DNA of 21,425 nucleotides from the NCBI GenBank assembly GCA_964415885.1, contig CAYQCE010000059.1, forward strand, positions 1-21,425, in the 5' to 3' direction. A program made the translations under genes and the position numbers. This document shows, piece after piece, positions 6,152 to 14,554 of the stretch. The stretch comes from CAYQCE01 sp964415885. GTDB lineage: Bacteria; Zixibacteria; MSB-5A5; JAABVY01; JAHJOQ01. Within the stretch, counting starts at the first letter, position 1. Every line of letters begins with the position of its first letter. The notes under the pieces were generated by a model, which was given only the letters and a program-made list of their open reading frames with translations, searched no databases and had not been told where the DNA came from.

Positions 6152-8269
6152 CTATCCCAGGCTTATCACATTTTCCGTGATCGAGTCGTAATCCGAATGA
6201 CAGGTTAGTAGAAATATCTGGTAGCGGTCGGCGAATTTTCTCAGCACTTCGATGGCGTTCCTTCGCCTGTTTTCATCGAAGGTCACGAATGGATCGTCGA
6301 GTATGATGACCGGATTGCGCTCTTCGGAAATTATCTTGACGAGCGCCAGCCGTGCGGCGAGATAGAGCTGATCGGTGGTGCCGCGCGAAAGGTACTTCTC
6401 CGGGTCCACCCAGTCGCCGAATTCACTCGAGAAGACATCATACTTGAGCGTCTGGCGGTCGAAACGAACCTTTGAGTATTTGCCTCCGGTGACCTCGGAC
6501 AGAATCTGCGATGTCTCTTCTTCGAGGAGCTTGAGCGTGGATTTGAGAACGTCCTTGCGCGATTTTTCGATGAAGGTCTTTGTCGTTTCGTAGATATCGA
6601 GTTTGTGTTTAGTGCGCTTGAGTTGCTTGTCGATATACTCCAGCCGCTCTTCGAGTGAACGCTGGTGTTCGATACCGGATTCGGAGAAATCGAGCTGCTT
6701 TTCGAGAGTCGTCTCCTCGGATTCGAGCTTCCGGATTCCGAGCTCGGCGGTCTCGACGAATGTATCGAGCCTGGTCAATTCACCGGGATCCGTGATGTAG
6801 GCCTTGAGGTCCCTGAAACGTTCCTGCTCGACGGCAAGATCACGGGTCGTTTCCTTAAGCTCGGCTTCGAGTTCGTTGATATTCTTGTCGCCGAGATAGG
6901 CGTCATACCGGCTTGTTTCGTTTCTGATATCCTTCTCGCACTCTCGATGCTCTTCGTACTTCTCCTGAAGCGTATCAATATCTCTGATCCGATACTTTGC
7001 AAGCAGAGACCTCATTGCCGATTCGTTAGCCTTGATATCGTCGTTCATCTCGTCGAGACGAGTCTTCTTGGCAATCAGCCGAGCCTCCACGCCCTTGAGA
7101 GTCTTGGATTTTGATGTCCAGAGTGTGAGAAATAGAATGAACAGCGCGAGACCGGCTCCGGCGCCGATTATGAACGGCATCTGCGTCATCTGAGTAACGA
7201 AGTACCAATACGCTGCCGCGCCGCCCGCGCCGAGAATCGAAATGAATGTCATCAGCTTGATAGCGAGACCCGGCCGGGAGTTCCGTACCTGCTCTTTGGC
7301 CTCAGCAACGTCCTCTTCCGCACTCTCCTTCTTTGATTCGAGATAGCGCATCTGGGCGGCCTGCTCTGACGCGAGTGTGACATCGGACTTTTCTATCTCC
7401 GGGAGGTCGGCAAGCTTCTTCCGCAATTCCTCGACGTTCTTTTTCGATTCCTTGATATTGTTCACGCGCGTCGAGAGATCACCGAACTTCTCCTCGAGTT
7501 CCGCGAGACGTTCCTTCGCATGTACCGCTTTTTTTGCTTTTTCGAGCTGTGCGGATTTGACCTTGAGTTCTTCCCGCAGCCTCTCGAGGTTGTTCTTCAC
7601 CTCTTTGAGACGGGTCCTGTTCTGAGCAGTCGTCTCGATGTCCCGCTTGGCCTTGTCGAGTTCATACACGATATGATCGCGGTCTTCTTCGAGCTTCTTC
7701 AGAACGCCGGGATATTTCTGCCCCTGCTTCTTGATCTCTTTAATCTGCGCGTCTATCTTTTCGATCGCCTTCGAGGCGAGCGTGTCCTCTTTGCCGCCTG
7801 TGATCAGTGATTCGAGACGGTCCCGTATAGCTTCCGGCGAGGAGGAAATCCGCGCCATTTCATCCTGGCGGATGCATGAAGTCGCAAGGAAGACCTCGCG
7901 GTTCGACAGGCCGAGGCTATCCGATAGAATCGATTCAACACGTTTCCTGTCCTCGAGCATCTCGCCGGATGAGCCCTTGATAAGGCTGACAGCGCCCGTA
8001 TCAAAGTCTTTCGAAAGGCTGTAGGAGAGACCCTCCGACTCGAACTCGAGCGTGATCGCGAAGTCCTTGTCGAATCCCCAACTCTTCTTCTCTTTGATTT
8101 CCTTCTTCTGGGATTTGGGATTCTCGAAGAGGGCGTCGATCAGAGCGTCGACGAGAGTGGATTTACCCGCCTCGTTGGGTCCCTTGATCAGATTAAGGCC
8201 CGGCGAGAAGTCAGTCGAGAAATCGCTGAGCTTGCCGTATCTGCCAATTCTGCATCTATCTATCTGCAT
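6152..8269 (-). CDS. YhaN/SbcC-like AAA ATPase with coiled coil and membrane hairpin
   Basis: This 705-residue ABC-type (RecF/SMC/Rad50 superfamily) ATPase should pair with the SbcD-like nuclease encoded just upstream to process DNA ends. It shows Walker A GPNEAGKST (residues 30-38), Q-loop SCIRQDE (131-137), signature YLSRGTTDQLYLAARLAL (626-643), Walker B VIILDDPF (654-661) and switch His691 (LLTCHSD). Between them run two long coiled-coil arms. Where SbcC and Rad50 carry a CxxC zinc hook there is none. Instead two hydrophobic segments (about 335-357 and 364-384) form a probable membrane hairpin, a layout shared with Bacillus YhaN but in a shorter protein. ATG 8269 has an AGGA ribosome site and starts 9 nt after the nuclease stop codon. 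The complex may therefore act at the membrane. An SbcC label would be misleading. Confidence 0.88.
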   Translation of the reverse strand: MQIDRCRIGRYGKLSDFSTDFSPGLNLIKGPNEAGKSTLVDALIDALFENPKSQKKEIKEKKSWGFDKDFAITLEFESEGLSYSLSKDFDTGAVSLIKGSSGEMLEDRKRVESILSDSLGLSNREVFLATSCIRQDEMARISSSPEAIRDRLESLITGGKEDTLASKAIEKIDAQIKEIKKQGQKYPGVLKKLEEDRDHIVYELDKAKRDIETTAQNRTRLKEVKNNLERLREELKVKSAQLEKAKKAVHAKERLAELEEKFGDLSTRVNNIKESKKNVEELRKKLADLPEIEKSDVTLASEQAAQMRYLESKKESAEEDVAEAKEQVRNSRPGLAIKLMTFISILGAGGAAAYWYFVTQMTQMPFIIGAGAGLALFILFLTLWTSKSKTLKGVEARLIAKKTRLDEMNDDIKANESAMRSLLAKYRIRDIDTLQEKYEEHRECEKDIRNETSRYDAYLGDKNINELEAELKETTRDLAVEQERFRDLKAYITDPGELTRLDTFVETAELGIRKLESEETTLEKQLDFSESGIEHQRSLEERLEYIDKQLKRTKHKLDIYETTKTFIEKSRKDVLKSTLKLLEEETSQILSEVTGGKYSKVRFDRQTLKYDVFSSEFGDWVDPEKYLSRGTTDQLYLAARLALVKIISEERNPVIILDDPFVTFDENRRRNAIEVLRKFADRYQIFLLTCHSDYDSITENVISLG

Positions 8270-8278
8270 ATCGTAATC

Positions 8279-9394
8279 CTACAGCACATCCTTGCCCGAC
8301 ATCAGGGCATATCCGGTTCGAAGACTCTCGATCAGGAGCGCCTTTTTGTCCTCATTCTCCTCGGCCTCGACCGCCTCATTCATCTGGCGGATGAATTGGC
8401 CCAGTATCGTCGTCGGGGGCAGCTTAAGATCCAGCAGATCGCCCGGTGTTGCCTCCGTTTTGTCTATGACTTCCACGAAAAGGAACGAGTCTTTCAGATT
8501 TCGCACTATCTCCTCGGTGTCGATATGAGTCTCCGAGTTCTTAACTCCGGAGAGTGTGACTCGCAGCAGTTTCTTTTCGCCGACGTGCTGCTGCAGCTCT
8601 CTTTCGACTTCGATCGTATACATGAAATTCGATGTCGACAGATTGATCTCATCCCAGACTGTTTCACCGACAGGCTTCCTTTCGATCTTGACCGAATCGC
8701 CAACATCAACGAGAAGCACGTTTCCTGCACCCGTCTGGTCGAATGCCAGACGTTCCGGAGATCCGCAATACGCCGCTCGAACCTGTTTCGTCGGTAGTTC
8801 GAAAGCTGAGTGCCAGTGCCCCAGCGCGACATAGTCGAAGCCGGAATCCTCGATATCATTGAGATCGAACGGATGATCATCCGGTTCGGTTTTGTTCGGT
8901 ATCATGTACGATCCGTGCGCGAGCAAAATGTGGGTGCCTTCGCCCTCCTGCCAATCTACGGCCGTGATCGGATTCGTGGTCGAACGGTTGGAGAGATTCG
9001 GCATGCCGTAGAATGTCATCCCTTTGTCGGCGAGCGCAATCACCGGAGCATCCGGATCGGTGAAGATGTATAGATTCTCCGGCTTATCCTCCTCCAGATT
9101 CAATACGACCGATCCTTTTTCTAGGCAGTCATGGTTTCCAGGAAGGAGAATACACGGTATCTCGCCCAAGCGCTCGATTTCGGATAGCGCGAATCTCAGC
9201 AGAGAATTGGAAACACGATTAGAATCGAACAAATCGCCCGCGATCAGGAAAGCGTCGACTTTCTCAGAGACGGCGAGGTCGATCAACCGTGTAAACGTGT
9301 TTTTGATCGAGGCGCGTACACGGTCTCCCGTGCGTCCCAGTCCCGATAGTTTTACTCCGAGATGAATATCTCCGGTATGAAGAAGTTTCGGCAT
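8279..9394 (-). CDS. SbcD/YhaO-like metallophosphoesterase exonuclease subunit
   Basis: The 371-residue protein has the Mre11/SbcD calcineurin-like phosphoesterase motifs in order: DIHLG with Asp9 and His11, GDLFD (53-57), GNHD (86-89), His160 (LLAHGSY) and GHWH (192-195). These bind the two catalytic metal ions that cut DNA ends. A capping region follows, and the C-terminal ~100 residues (helical, with EAVEAEENEDKKALLIESL) probably contact the coiled-coil base of the ATPase. The partner gene follows 9 nt downstream, so the two form the usual nuclease/ATPase operon; the membrane-hairpin ATPase makes YhaO a closer analogue than SbcD. ATG 9394 has no ribosome site at normal distance. Instead a TAATAT box ends 7 nt before it (9402-9407), consistent with a leaderless transcript. 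Confidence 0.9.
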   Translation of the reverse strand: MPKLLHTGDIHLGVKLSGLGRTGDRVRASIKNTFTRLIDLAVSEKVDAFLIAGDLFDSNRVSNSLLRFALSEIERLGEIPCILLPGNHDCLEKGSVVLNLEEDKPENLYIFTDPDAPVIALADKGMTFYGMPNLSNRSTTNPITAVDWQEGEGTHILLAHGSYMIPNKTEPDDHPFDLNDIEDSGFDYVALGHWHSAFELPTKQVRAAYCGSPERLAFDQTGAGNVLLVDVGDSVKIERKPVGETVWDEINLSTSNFMYTIEVERELQQHVGEKKLLRVTLSGVKNSETHIDTEEIVRNLKDSFLFVEVIDKTEATPGDLLDLKLPPTTILGQFIRQMNEAVEAEENEDKKALLIESLRTGYALMSGKDVL

Positions 9395-9498
9395 AGACGG
9401 TATATTACCCTTTTGCGAAGGTGTCCCTGCTTACAATCATCTATATCGGAATATAGAGGCCTAATCTCAAGTTCAAAGCGCGACTTGGCGTTCAAAAA
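9395..9498 (-). promoter_or_regulatory. Spacer between the rRNA methyltransferase and nuclease genes with a candidate -10 box
   Basis: On the minus strand TAATAT (9407 down to 9402) lies 7 nt before the nuclease ATG at 9394, the position expected for the -10 element of a leaderless message. No convincing -35 is seen 16-18 bp further upstream. A small AT-rich hairpin, TCTATA (9440-9445) with TATAGA (9452-9457), has no T-tract. Confidence 0.3.
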
Positions 9499-10884
9499 TC
9501 ATACATCCGGCTCATCGATTAGCTCCAGACGGCTAACCGACTCCACGTGATACGTTTGCGGAAACATGTCAACCGGGACGGTCTTCACCAGTTTGTAGCC
9601 GTGCAGGTAGAACTGCTCAACATCCCGGGCCAGAGTCGAGGGGTTGCATGAAACGTAGACAATAATGGGTGGCTTAAGCCTCCCGAGGCGCCTGACTACC
9701 TTGTTCCCTATTCCGGCCCTGGGCGGATCGAGGATAACCCGGTCGAAATACTCGTCTGCCTCGTGTGCGCGTGCGAGGAACCACGCCGCATCAGCCGCCC
9801 TGAAATCCACATTCTCAACTCGGTTTTGCACGGAGTTGACATCCGCCATCTTAACAGCCGCCCCGTTCAATTCCACGCCGAGTACCGATTTGACGCGGGA
9901 CGAAACGAAATGCGCGATCGTGCCGCATCCGCAGTACAGATCGAGAAGGCGGTGGGACTCGTCCAGACTCGCCATCTTCACAGCCTGCTCATATAGAATC
10001 TCGGTCTGTTTCGAATTGGTCTGAAGGAACGTAGTCGGTGTAACGAGAAACTTGTAGTCGCCGAGATTCTCGAAGAATTCCCGTCTCTGCAGCAATGGAA
10101 TCTCGGTATTGCCGGTGGCGACGTTGGATGGCGTTGCGTTAATCGTGCGATATATGACCGCTATTTCGGGAAAATCGGCCGCGAGCCGATCGACCATCTC
10201 GGCCTGATTCGGGAAATCGCCGTCGTTCGTCACTATATTCAGAAGTACATCGCCTGTCGACTTGTTGTCGCGTACCACGAGAAATCGCAGAAAACCATGG
10301 TGCCCGCTTATATGGTATGCGGGGATGTTATACTCATTCGCAATGTCACGCACGGCCTTCACTATCTGGTTGGAGACCTTCGATTGGAGCAGACAATTTT
10401 CAATGTCGAACACCTCGCTCCATCGATTGCGTACATGCAGGCCGAGACGTACGGTGCCATCCTCCATCGGCAAAAATGAGAATTCCATCTTATTGCGATA
10501 GAAAAAGGCCTCGTCACACGATATGATCGGCTCGACAGGCGGATATTCCACGCCGCCAATACGCTTCAGTGTGTCGTACACGAACGACTGCTTGTATTCG
10601 AGCTGTTTCTCGTACGGTATATTCTGAAAGCTGCACCCGCCGCAAATGTCGAAGTGCCTGCACGGAGCCTGAATCCGATCCGGAGACGGTTCGAGGATTT
10701 CCTCGACGATCGCTTCGGCGAATTTACGCCTCGACTTGACGACTCTCGCTTTCAGGTGGTCCCCCGGTACTCCGCCCGCCACGAATACGGATCTGCCGTC
10801 GTAGCGACCGACGCCTCGTCCGGTGTACGCCATCGAATGTATGGTAAGCTCGATTGTCTCGCCCTTTGGTATCTTGCTGCTCAG
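9499..10884 (-). CDS. rlmD: 23S rRNA (uracil-5-)-methyltransferase, RlmD/RumA family, probable CTG start
   Basis: Enzymes of this family put a methyl group on C5 of a uridine in 23S rRNA with S-adenosylmethionine and carry a [4Fe-4S] cluster. Counted from ATG 10833, cluster cysteines are Cys58, Cys64 and Cys67 (PCRHFDICGGC) and probably Cys147. FLQTN (269-273) and LDLYCGCGTIAHFV (297-310) line the SAM pocket. DPPRAG (369-374) and catalytic Cys396 in VYVSCNPSTLARD follow. ATG 10833 would cut off the first strand of the N-terminal TRAM RNA-binding domain. The same frame stays open upstream and reads SSKIPKGETIELTIHS, as expected for TRAM, and a full AAGGAG (10893-10898) sits 8 nt before CTG 10884. 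I therefore choose CTG (461 residues). The exact target uridine is inferred from the family. It lies 50 nt after the glycosyltransferase/TPR gene. Confidence 0.92.
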   Translation of the reverse strand: MSSKIPKGETIELTIHSMAYTGRGVGRYDGRSVFVAGGVPGDHLKARVVKSRRKFAEAIVEEILEPSPDRIQAPCRHFDICGGCSFQNIPYEKQLEYKQSFVYDTLKRIGGVEYPPVEPIISCDEAFFYRNKMEFSFLPMEDGTVRLGLHVRNRWSEVFDIENCLLQSKVSNQIVKAVRDIANEYNIPAYHISGHHGFLRFLVVRDNKSTGDVLLNIVTNDGDFPNQAEMVDRLAADFPEIAVIYRTINATPSNVATGNTEIPLLQRREFFENLGDYKFLVTPTTFLQTNSKQTEILYEQAVKMASLDESHRLLDLYCGCGTIAHFVSSRVKSVLGVELNGAAVKMADVNSVQNRVENVDFRAADAAWFLARAHEADEYFDRVILDPPRAGIGNKVVRRLGRLKPPIIVYVSCNPSTLARDVEQFYLHGYKLVKTVPVDMFPQTYHVESVSRLELIDEPDV

Positions 10885-10892
10885 TTCGTTAT

Positions 10893-10898
10893 CTCCTT
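10893..10898 (-). promoter_or_regulatory. Ribosome binding site supporting a CTG start of the rRNA methyltransferase
   Basis: On the minus strand AAGGAG (reading 10898 to 10893) is followed by 8 nt and CTG at 10884-10882. No ATG, GTG or TTG occurs in this frame between the preceding gene and ATG 10833, and that ATG lacks a purine-rich site at normal distance. Confidence 0.6.
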
Positions 10899-10934
10899 TC
10901 GGACACTTCAGCCCGTAGCTGTCTGGTAAGTATA

Positions 10935-13106
10935 TTATCTGTCGAGGGACTCGATCGGCATTTGGGGTGATCTCTTGATTATGTCCTTCAGAATCGAGTC
11001 TCTGCTTTCGAAAAAATCAGGGTCATTCATGAGGATGTTCATATAGACTCCCGTTGCCTGGGCAGTGTCGCCTCGCTCCTCGTATATCTGCGCGAGATTG
11101 AAGAGGGCGAATGTGGAGTTCGAATCGTAGTAGAGTGTCTGCTCGAACTGCTCCTCTGCGAGGTATGTCTCGCCGAGCTGGGCGTACACCATGCCGAGAT
11201 TTAGATGCACTGCCGGCTCCTCGGGATATATCTGAACCATCTCTTCATATATCTCTCGCGCCTTCTCCGGATTTCCGGTCTTGGAATACAGATTGGCCAG
11301 GCCGAATCTCGCATCCGGGTCACCCGGGAAGAGCGTGGCGAGCTTCTCGAAATATACGAGCGCCGAGTCATTCTGCAGTTTTTCCACGTAGTAGTCCGCG
11401 ATCCGGAATAATCCCCATTTGGAGTTGGGGAATATATCGAGAAACTCGCGATATTCCTTAAGGAGAATCTCCTCTCGCCCCCATCTTTCATACAGTCGAA
11501 TCCGGTTTTTGCGTGCGGCCTCGTAGTCCTGATTTGCGAGGATCGCGCGATTATACTTCTTCTCGGCCTCCTCAAACACGCGCTTCTTATAGTATACATT
11601 TCCCAGGTTATTATTTAGCACCGGGTTATCCGGGTCTATTGCCAGACCTTTCTTGAAGACCTGCTCTGCTCTGTCTATGTCTCCCGCATTCCAATGTATG
11701 TTCCCGAGGTGAGTGAATGCTCCCGCCGGGTCCTCATCGAAATCCGCAAAATCGACATTCGAGATCACCAGCGCGATCAGTACGGCTGTTCCCACTGTCG
11801 CGAGCTTTGTCGTCTTGTTCGCTCTGGCCCACTCCACGAGTTTGAGTGCGCCAGCCGCAGCGAATGGTATTGCGGCGAGCATAAACACCGCCCTGCTGTC
11901 CACCGTGACATAGAACAACACCGGGAATGACGCCGCTCCGATTGCGAAACAGTACAGCAGAGAGTTGCGCCTGAACTTGTTGATCGTCGCGATTACGCCT
12001 CCCATGAAAAGCGGCAGAATGAGTCCTGCGGGGAAGCTGATCAGGAAATCCCAGGTGAGTATTCTGAAGAGGACAGAGTCGCTGCCGAAGTAGTAAAATG
12101 GTCTCTCCGCCGATATCTCGAAGCCATTCAAAAGCATGTACGCGCGCTTGAGCGTGAGCGCGAGAAAGCTCCCCGGAAAACTGTTGATAAATGTCCACGC
12201 TTCATCGGTATAGAACGCGGACACTTCACCGGGTGTTAGCTGGCGCTGGCTGACCCTTTCCGCTATCGCCTCGGCCTTGCCGTACTCGCGCATCAACGCC
12301 GGATCCTGAGCGGGCAGGTACGGAGTCATCCCGTCAGACTGTACGTTGTTTCCCGCGAACAACTTGATTCCGGAGCTCCCCGATATAAGCAGAAAGTCGC
12401 CCGAGTGCGCCGCGTTATGGAGAGTCACCGGCAAAATGCAGATCGCCGCGCCGCCCAGAACGAGACCCCACCGCGCGAGCTTCCACGACGCCAATCGGTT
12501 GAATCGGATCATTATCCATAGTAGGATGAATAGCGCAATCGCGAGCAGATGCGGTTCCGCCAGTGATGCCAGCCCGAAGAATACCCCCGCTAACAGAAAG
12601 CGTCTGGTGGTGGGTTTCTCCTCCGATTTCGCGAGCGTGAGAATCGCCGCCAGGGTAAAAAGCGCACCGAGGATATTCGGATCGAGTTCGACATCAAGAT
12701 AGATGAATGCGCCATAGAGTGATGCGACTAGTCCGGCGATGAATCCCACGGTCTCCCCGAAATATCTTCTCGCTACCGAATAGAGAAGCGCGCAGGTTAT
12801 CGCTCCGAGAATCGCCTGTATCACCGATGCGAAGAAGGCGCTCTTTCCGGAGACGGCGTAGAGAATCGCCAAAAAGTACGGATACATGGGCGCACGGTAG
12901 AGTGTTTCGTCCGGGAAGAATTTCTCGCCGAGAATCGAGCGAGCCCATGAATCGAAGAAGGCGGGGTCGGCCGTCAAATACTCCACGAATGCCGCAGATT
13001 GGATCTCGAGTAGATATACGAGCCGGGCGATCAGCGCGACTCCGATTATAATAGCGAGCTTTTTCGGTTCCCCGAAGAGGCTCATCTGTTTGTTTTCATT
13101 TGCCAT
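10935..13106 (-). CDS. Polytopic membrane glycosyltransferase (PMT/ArnT-like) fused to C-terminal TPR repeats
   Basis: The N-terminal ~445 residues have about ten hydrophobic segments and the layout of GT-C (GT39/GT83-like) enzymes, which use polyprenyl-phosphate sugars outside the membrane. An early acidic loop, YLTADPAFFDSWA, is followed by YRAPMYPYFLAILY, as in this group. From about residue 463 to the end (723) come roughly seven TPR units, e.g. AFTHLGNIHWNAGDIDRAEQVFKKGLAIDPDNP and VHLNLGMVYAQLGETYLAEEQFEQTLYYDSN, probably a protein-binding scaffold outside the cytoplasm. I chose ATG 13106 (MANENKQ). An upstream TTG at 13142 is also in frame but lies in the promoter. No ribosome site precedes this ATG; a -10 box ends 8 nt upstream. 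Divergent from eno and first gene of the minus cluster. The sugar and the target are unknown. Confidence 0.85.
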   Translation of the reverse strand: MANENKQMSLFGEPKKLAIIIGVALIARLVYLLEIQSAAFVEYLTADPAFFDSWARSILGEKFFPDETLYRAPMYPYFLAILYAVSGKSAFFASVIQAILGAITCALLYSVARRYFGETVGFIAGLVASLYGAFIYLDVELDPNILGALFTLAAILTLAKSEEKPTTRRFLLAGVFFGLASLAEPHLLAIALFILLWIMIRFNRLASWKLARWGLVLGGAAICILPVTLHNAAHSGDFLLISGSSGIKLFAGNNVQSDGMTPYLPAQDPALMREYGKAEAIAERVSQRQLTPGEVSAFYTDEAWTFINSFPGSFLALTLKRAYMLLNGFEISAERPFYYFGSDSVLFRILTWDFLISFPAGLILPLFMGGVIATINKFRRNSLLYCFAIGAASFPVLFYVTVDSRAVFMLAAIPFAAAGALKLVEWARANKTTKLATVGTAVLIALVISNVDFADFDEDPAGAFTHLGNIHWNAGDIDRAEQVFKKGLAIDPDNPVLNNNLGNVYYKKRVFEEAEKKYNRAILANQDYEAARKNRIRLYERWGREEILLKEYREFLDIFPNSKWGLFRIADYYVEKLQNDSALVYFEKLATLFPGDPDARFGLANLYSKTGNPEKAREIYEEMVQIYPEEPAVHLNLGMVYAQLGETYLAEEQFEQTLYYDSNSTFALFNLAQIYEERGDTAQATGVYMNILMNDPDFFESRDSILKDIIKRSPQMPIESLDR

Positions 13107-13114
13107 AGAGTTAG

Positions 13115-13142
13115 AATATACCAAAACGGTTGACGATTGCAA
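13115..13142 (-). promoter_or_regulatory. Extended -10 promoter of the glycosyltransferase/TPR gene, possibly leaderless
   Basis: Read on the minus strand, TTGCAA (13142-13137), a 16-bp spacer and TATATT (13120-13115) with a TG one base upstream make a good sigma70-type promoter. Only 8 nt separate the -10 box from ATG 13106, so transcription should begin at or within 2-3 nt of the start codon. Confidence 0.45.
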
Positions 13143-13188
13143 GCGCTGCCTGCTTTACAGGAACATTACGGCGCCCGGGAGTTTTATG

Positions 13189-13217
13189 TTGCCTGACAGT
13201 ACGTTTGAATCTAAATT
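13189..13217 (+). promoter_or_regulatory. Possible eno promoter
   Basis: TTGCCT (13189-13194), a 17-bp spacer and TAAATT (13212-13217) precede eno by 37 bp in the divergent intergenic region. An alternative -35, TTGACG at 13130-13135, has no good -10. Only one of several weak readings of this region. Confidence 0.3.
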
Positions 13218-13254
13218 GCAAAACCACACGCGAAACCCAAATGGGAGATTCTGT

Positions 13255-14553
13255 ATGTCGATCATTATACACATTCAGGGACGAGAAGTACTCGATTCAC
13301 GCGGAAATCCTACTGTTGAAGTTGATGTTCTGACTGGTGACGGCTCATTTGGCCGGGCCATTGTTCCCTCCGGCGCCTCGACCGGTGCGCATGAAGCTCT
13401 TGAGCTCAGGGATGGCGACAAGAAGCGGTTCATGGGCAAGGGTGTGCTGAAGGCTGTGAAGAATATCAATGAGAAGATTGCACCTGTTTTGATAGACGAA
13501 CGTATTCCGGTGACCGAACAGCGTCAAATCGATCAGTTCCTGATCGACATGGATGGCACCGACGGCAAGAAGAAGCTCGGTGCGAACGCGATACTCGGCG
13601 TCTCGCTCGCTTGTGCACGGGCAGCCGCCGACTATATGGGCCTGCCGCTGTACCGCTATATCGGCGGTTCGAACGTGCATGTCCTTCCCGTACCGATGAT
13701 GAATATTCTGAACGGCGGGTCGCACGCCGACAACAATGTCGATCTGCAGGAATTCATGGTCATGCCGGTCGGCTTCAACAGATTCAGCGAGGCACTGCGC
13801 GCCGGGATCGAGGTGTTCCACCACCTGAAGAAGGTCCTGAGCGCGAAGAAACTGAATACCGCGGTCGGCGACGAGGGCGGATTTGCTCCCAATTTGGGTT
13901 CTAATCGCGAAGCTATCGAAGTTATCATGGAGGCGATCAAGAAAGCCGGATACAAGGCCGGCAAGGATATGTTCATTGCTCTGGATGCCGCCGCGAGTGA
14001 GTTCTATGTCAAGAGCTCCAGGAAGTACAATCTCGCGGGCGAAGGACGGAAGCTCAGCTCTACACAGATGGTCGATTTCCTCGAGGAACTCGCCGGTGAT
14101 TTCCCGATTATCTCGATAGAGGATGGATTTGAAGAGGACGATTGGAAGGGATTCACCGAGTTGACCAAACGGATCGGCGACAAGGTTCAGTGCGTTGGTG
14201 ATGACCTGTTCGTCACAAACCCGAAGCGTCTCCAGAAGGGTATCGATACCGGGGCGTGCAACTCGATCCTGATCAAGTTGAACCAGATCGGCACGCTGAC
14301 AGAAACGCTCGACGTTATCGAGCTGGCGAAACAGAATGGTATGACCTCGGTTGTATCGCACCGTTCCGGCGAGACGGAAGATACGATTATCGCCGATGTC
14401 GTCGTTGCCACGTCCGCCGGACAGATAAAGACCGGGTCGGGATCGCGAACCGACCGTATCGCCAAGTACAACCAGCTACTCCGAATCGAGGAGGAACTCG
14501 GCGATAGTGCGGTGTATGCCGGCAAAACAGCATTTTTCAACCTGAACAAATAA
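13255..14553 (+). CDS. eno: Enolase (phosphopyruvate hydratase)
   Basis: Enolase interconverts 2-phosphoglycerate and phosphoenolpyruvate in glycolysis and gluconeogenesis. The chosen start ATG 13255 gives MSIIIHIQGREVLDSRGNPTVEVDV, the standard enolase N-terminus, with GGGAG (13243-13247) 7 nt upstream. The frame is open 55 codons further upstream, but that extension is unlike any enolase and covers the divergent promoter region. Visible motifs include NGGSHADNNVDLQEFM, GDEGGFAP, the Mg ligands in ALDAAASEFY, ISIEDGFEEDDW and GDDLFVTN, the catalytic Lys in LIKLNQIGTLTET, and VSHRSGETED. The product has 432 residues, a full-length bacterial enolase. The next gene begins 1 nt after the stop, so eno leads a run of four + strand genes. 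Confidence 0.98.
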   Translation: MSIIIHIQGREVLDSRGNPTVEVDVLTGDGSFGRAIVPSGASTGAHEALELRDGDKKRFMGKGVLKAVKNINEKIAPVLIDERIPVTEQRQIDQFLIDMDGTDGKKKLGANAILGVSLACARAAADYMGLPLYRYIGGSNVHVLPVPMMNILNGGSHADNNVDLQEFMVMPVGFNRFSEALRAGIEVFHHLKKVLSAKKLNTAVGDEGGFAPNLGSNREAIEVIMEAIKKAGYKAGKDMFIALDAAASEFYVKSSRKYNLAGEGRKLSSTQMVDFLEELAGDFPIISIEDGFEEDDWKGFTELTKRIGDKVQCVGDDLFVTNPKRLQKGIDTGACNSILIKLNQIGTLTETLDVIELAKQNGMTSVVSHRSGETEDTIIADVVVATSAGQIKTGSGSRTDRIAKYNQLLRIEEELGDSAVYAGKTAFFNLNK

Positions 14554-14554
14554 G

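Noticed and set aside
13090..13254. 55-codon N-terminal extension of enolase
   Set aside because: Family N-terminus begins at ATG 13255 with a good ribosome site; the extension overlaps the divergent gene and its promoter.
13345..14361. 338-codon antisense frame inside eno
   Set aside because: Long antisense frames over biased, conserved genes are common; no domain or ribosome site supports it.
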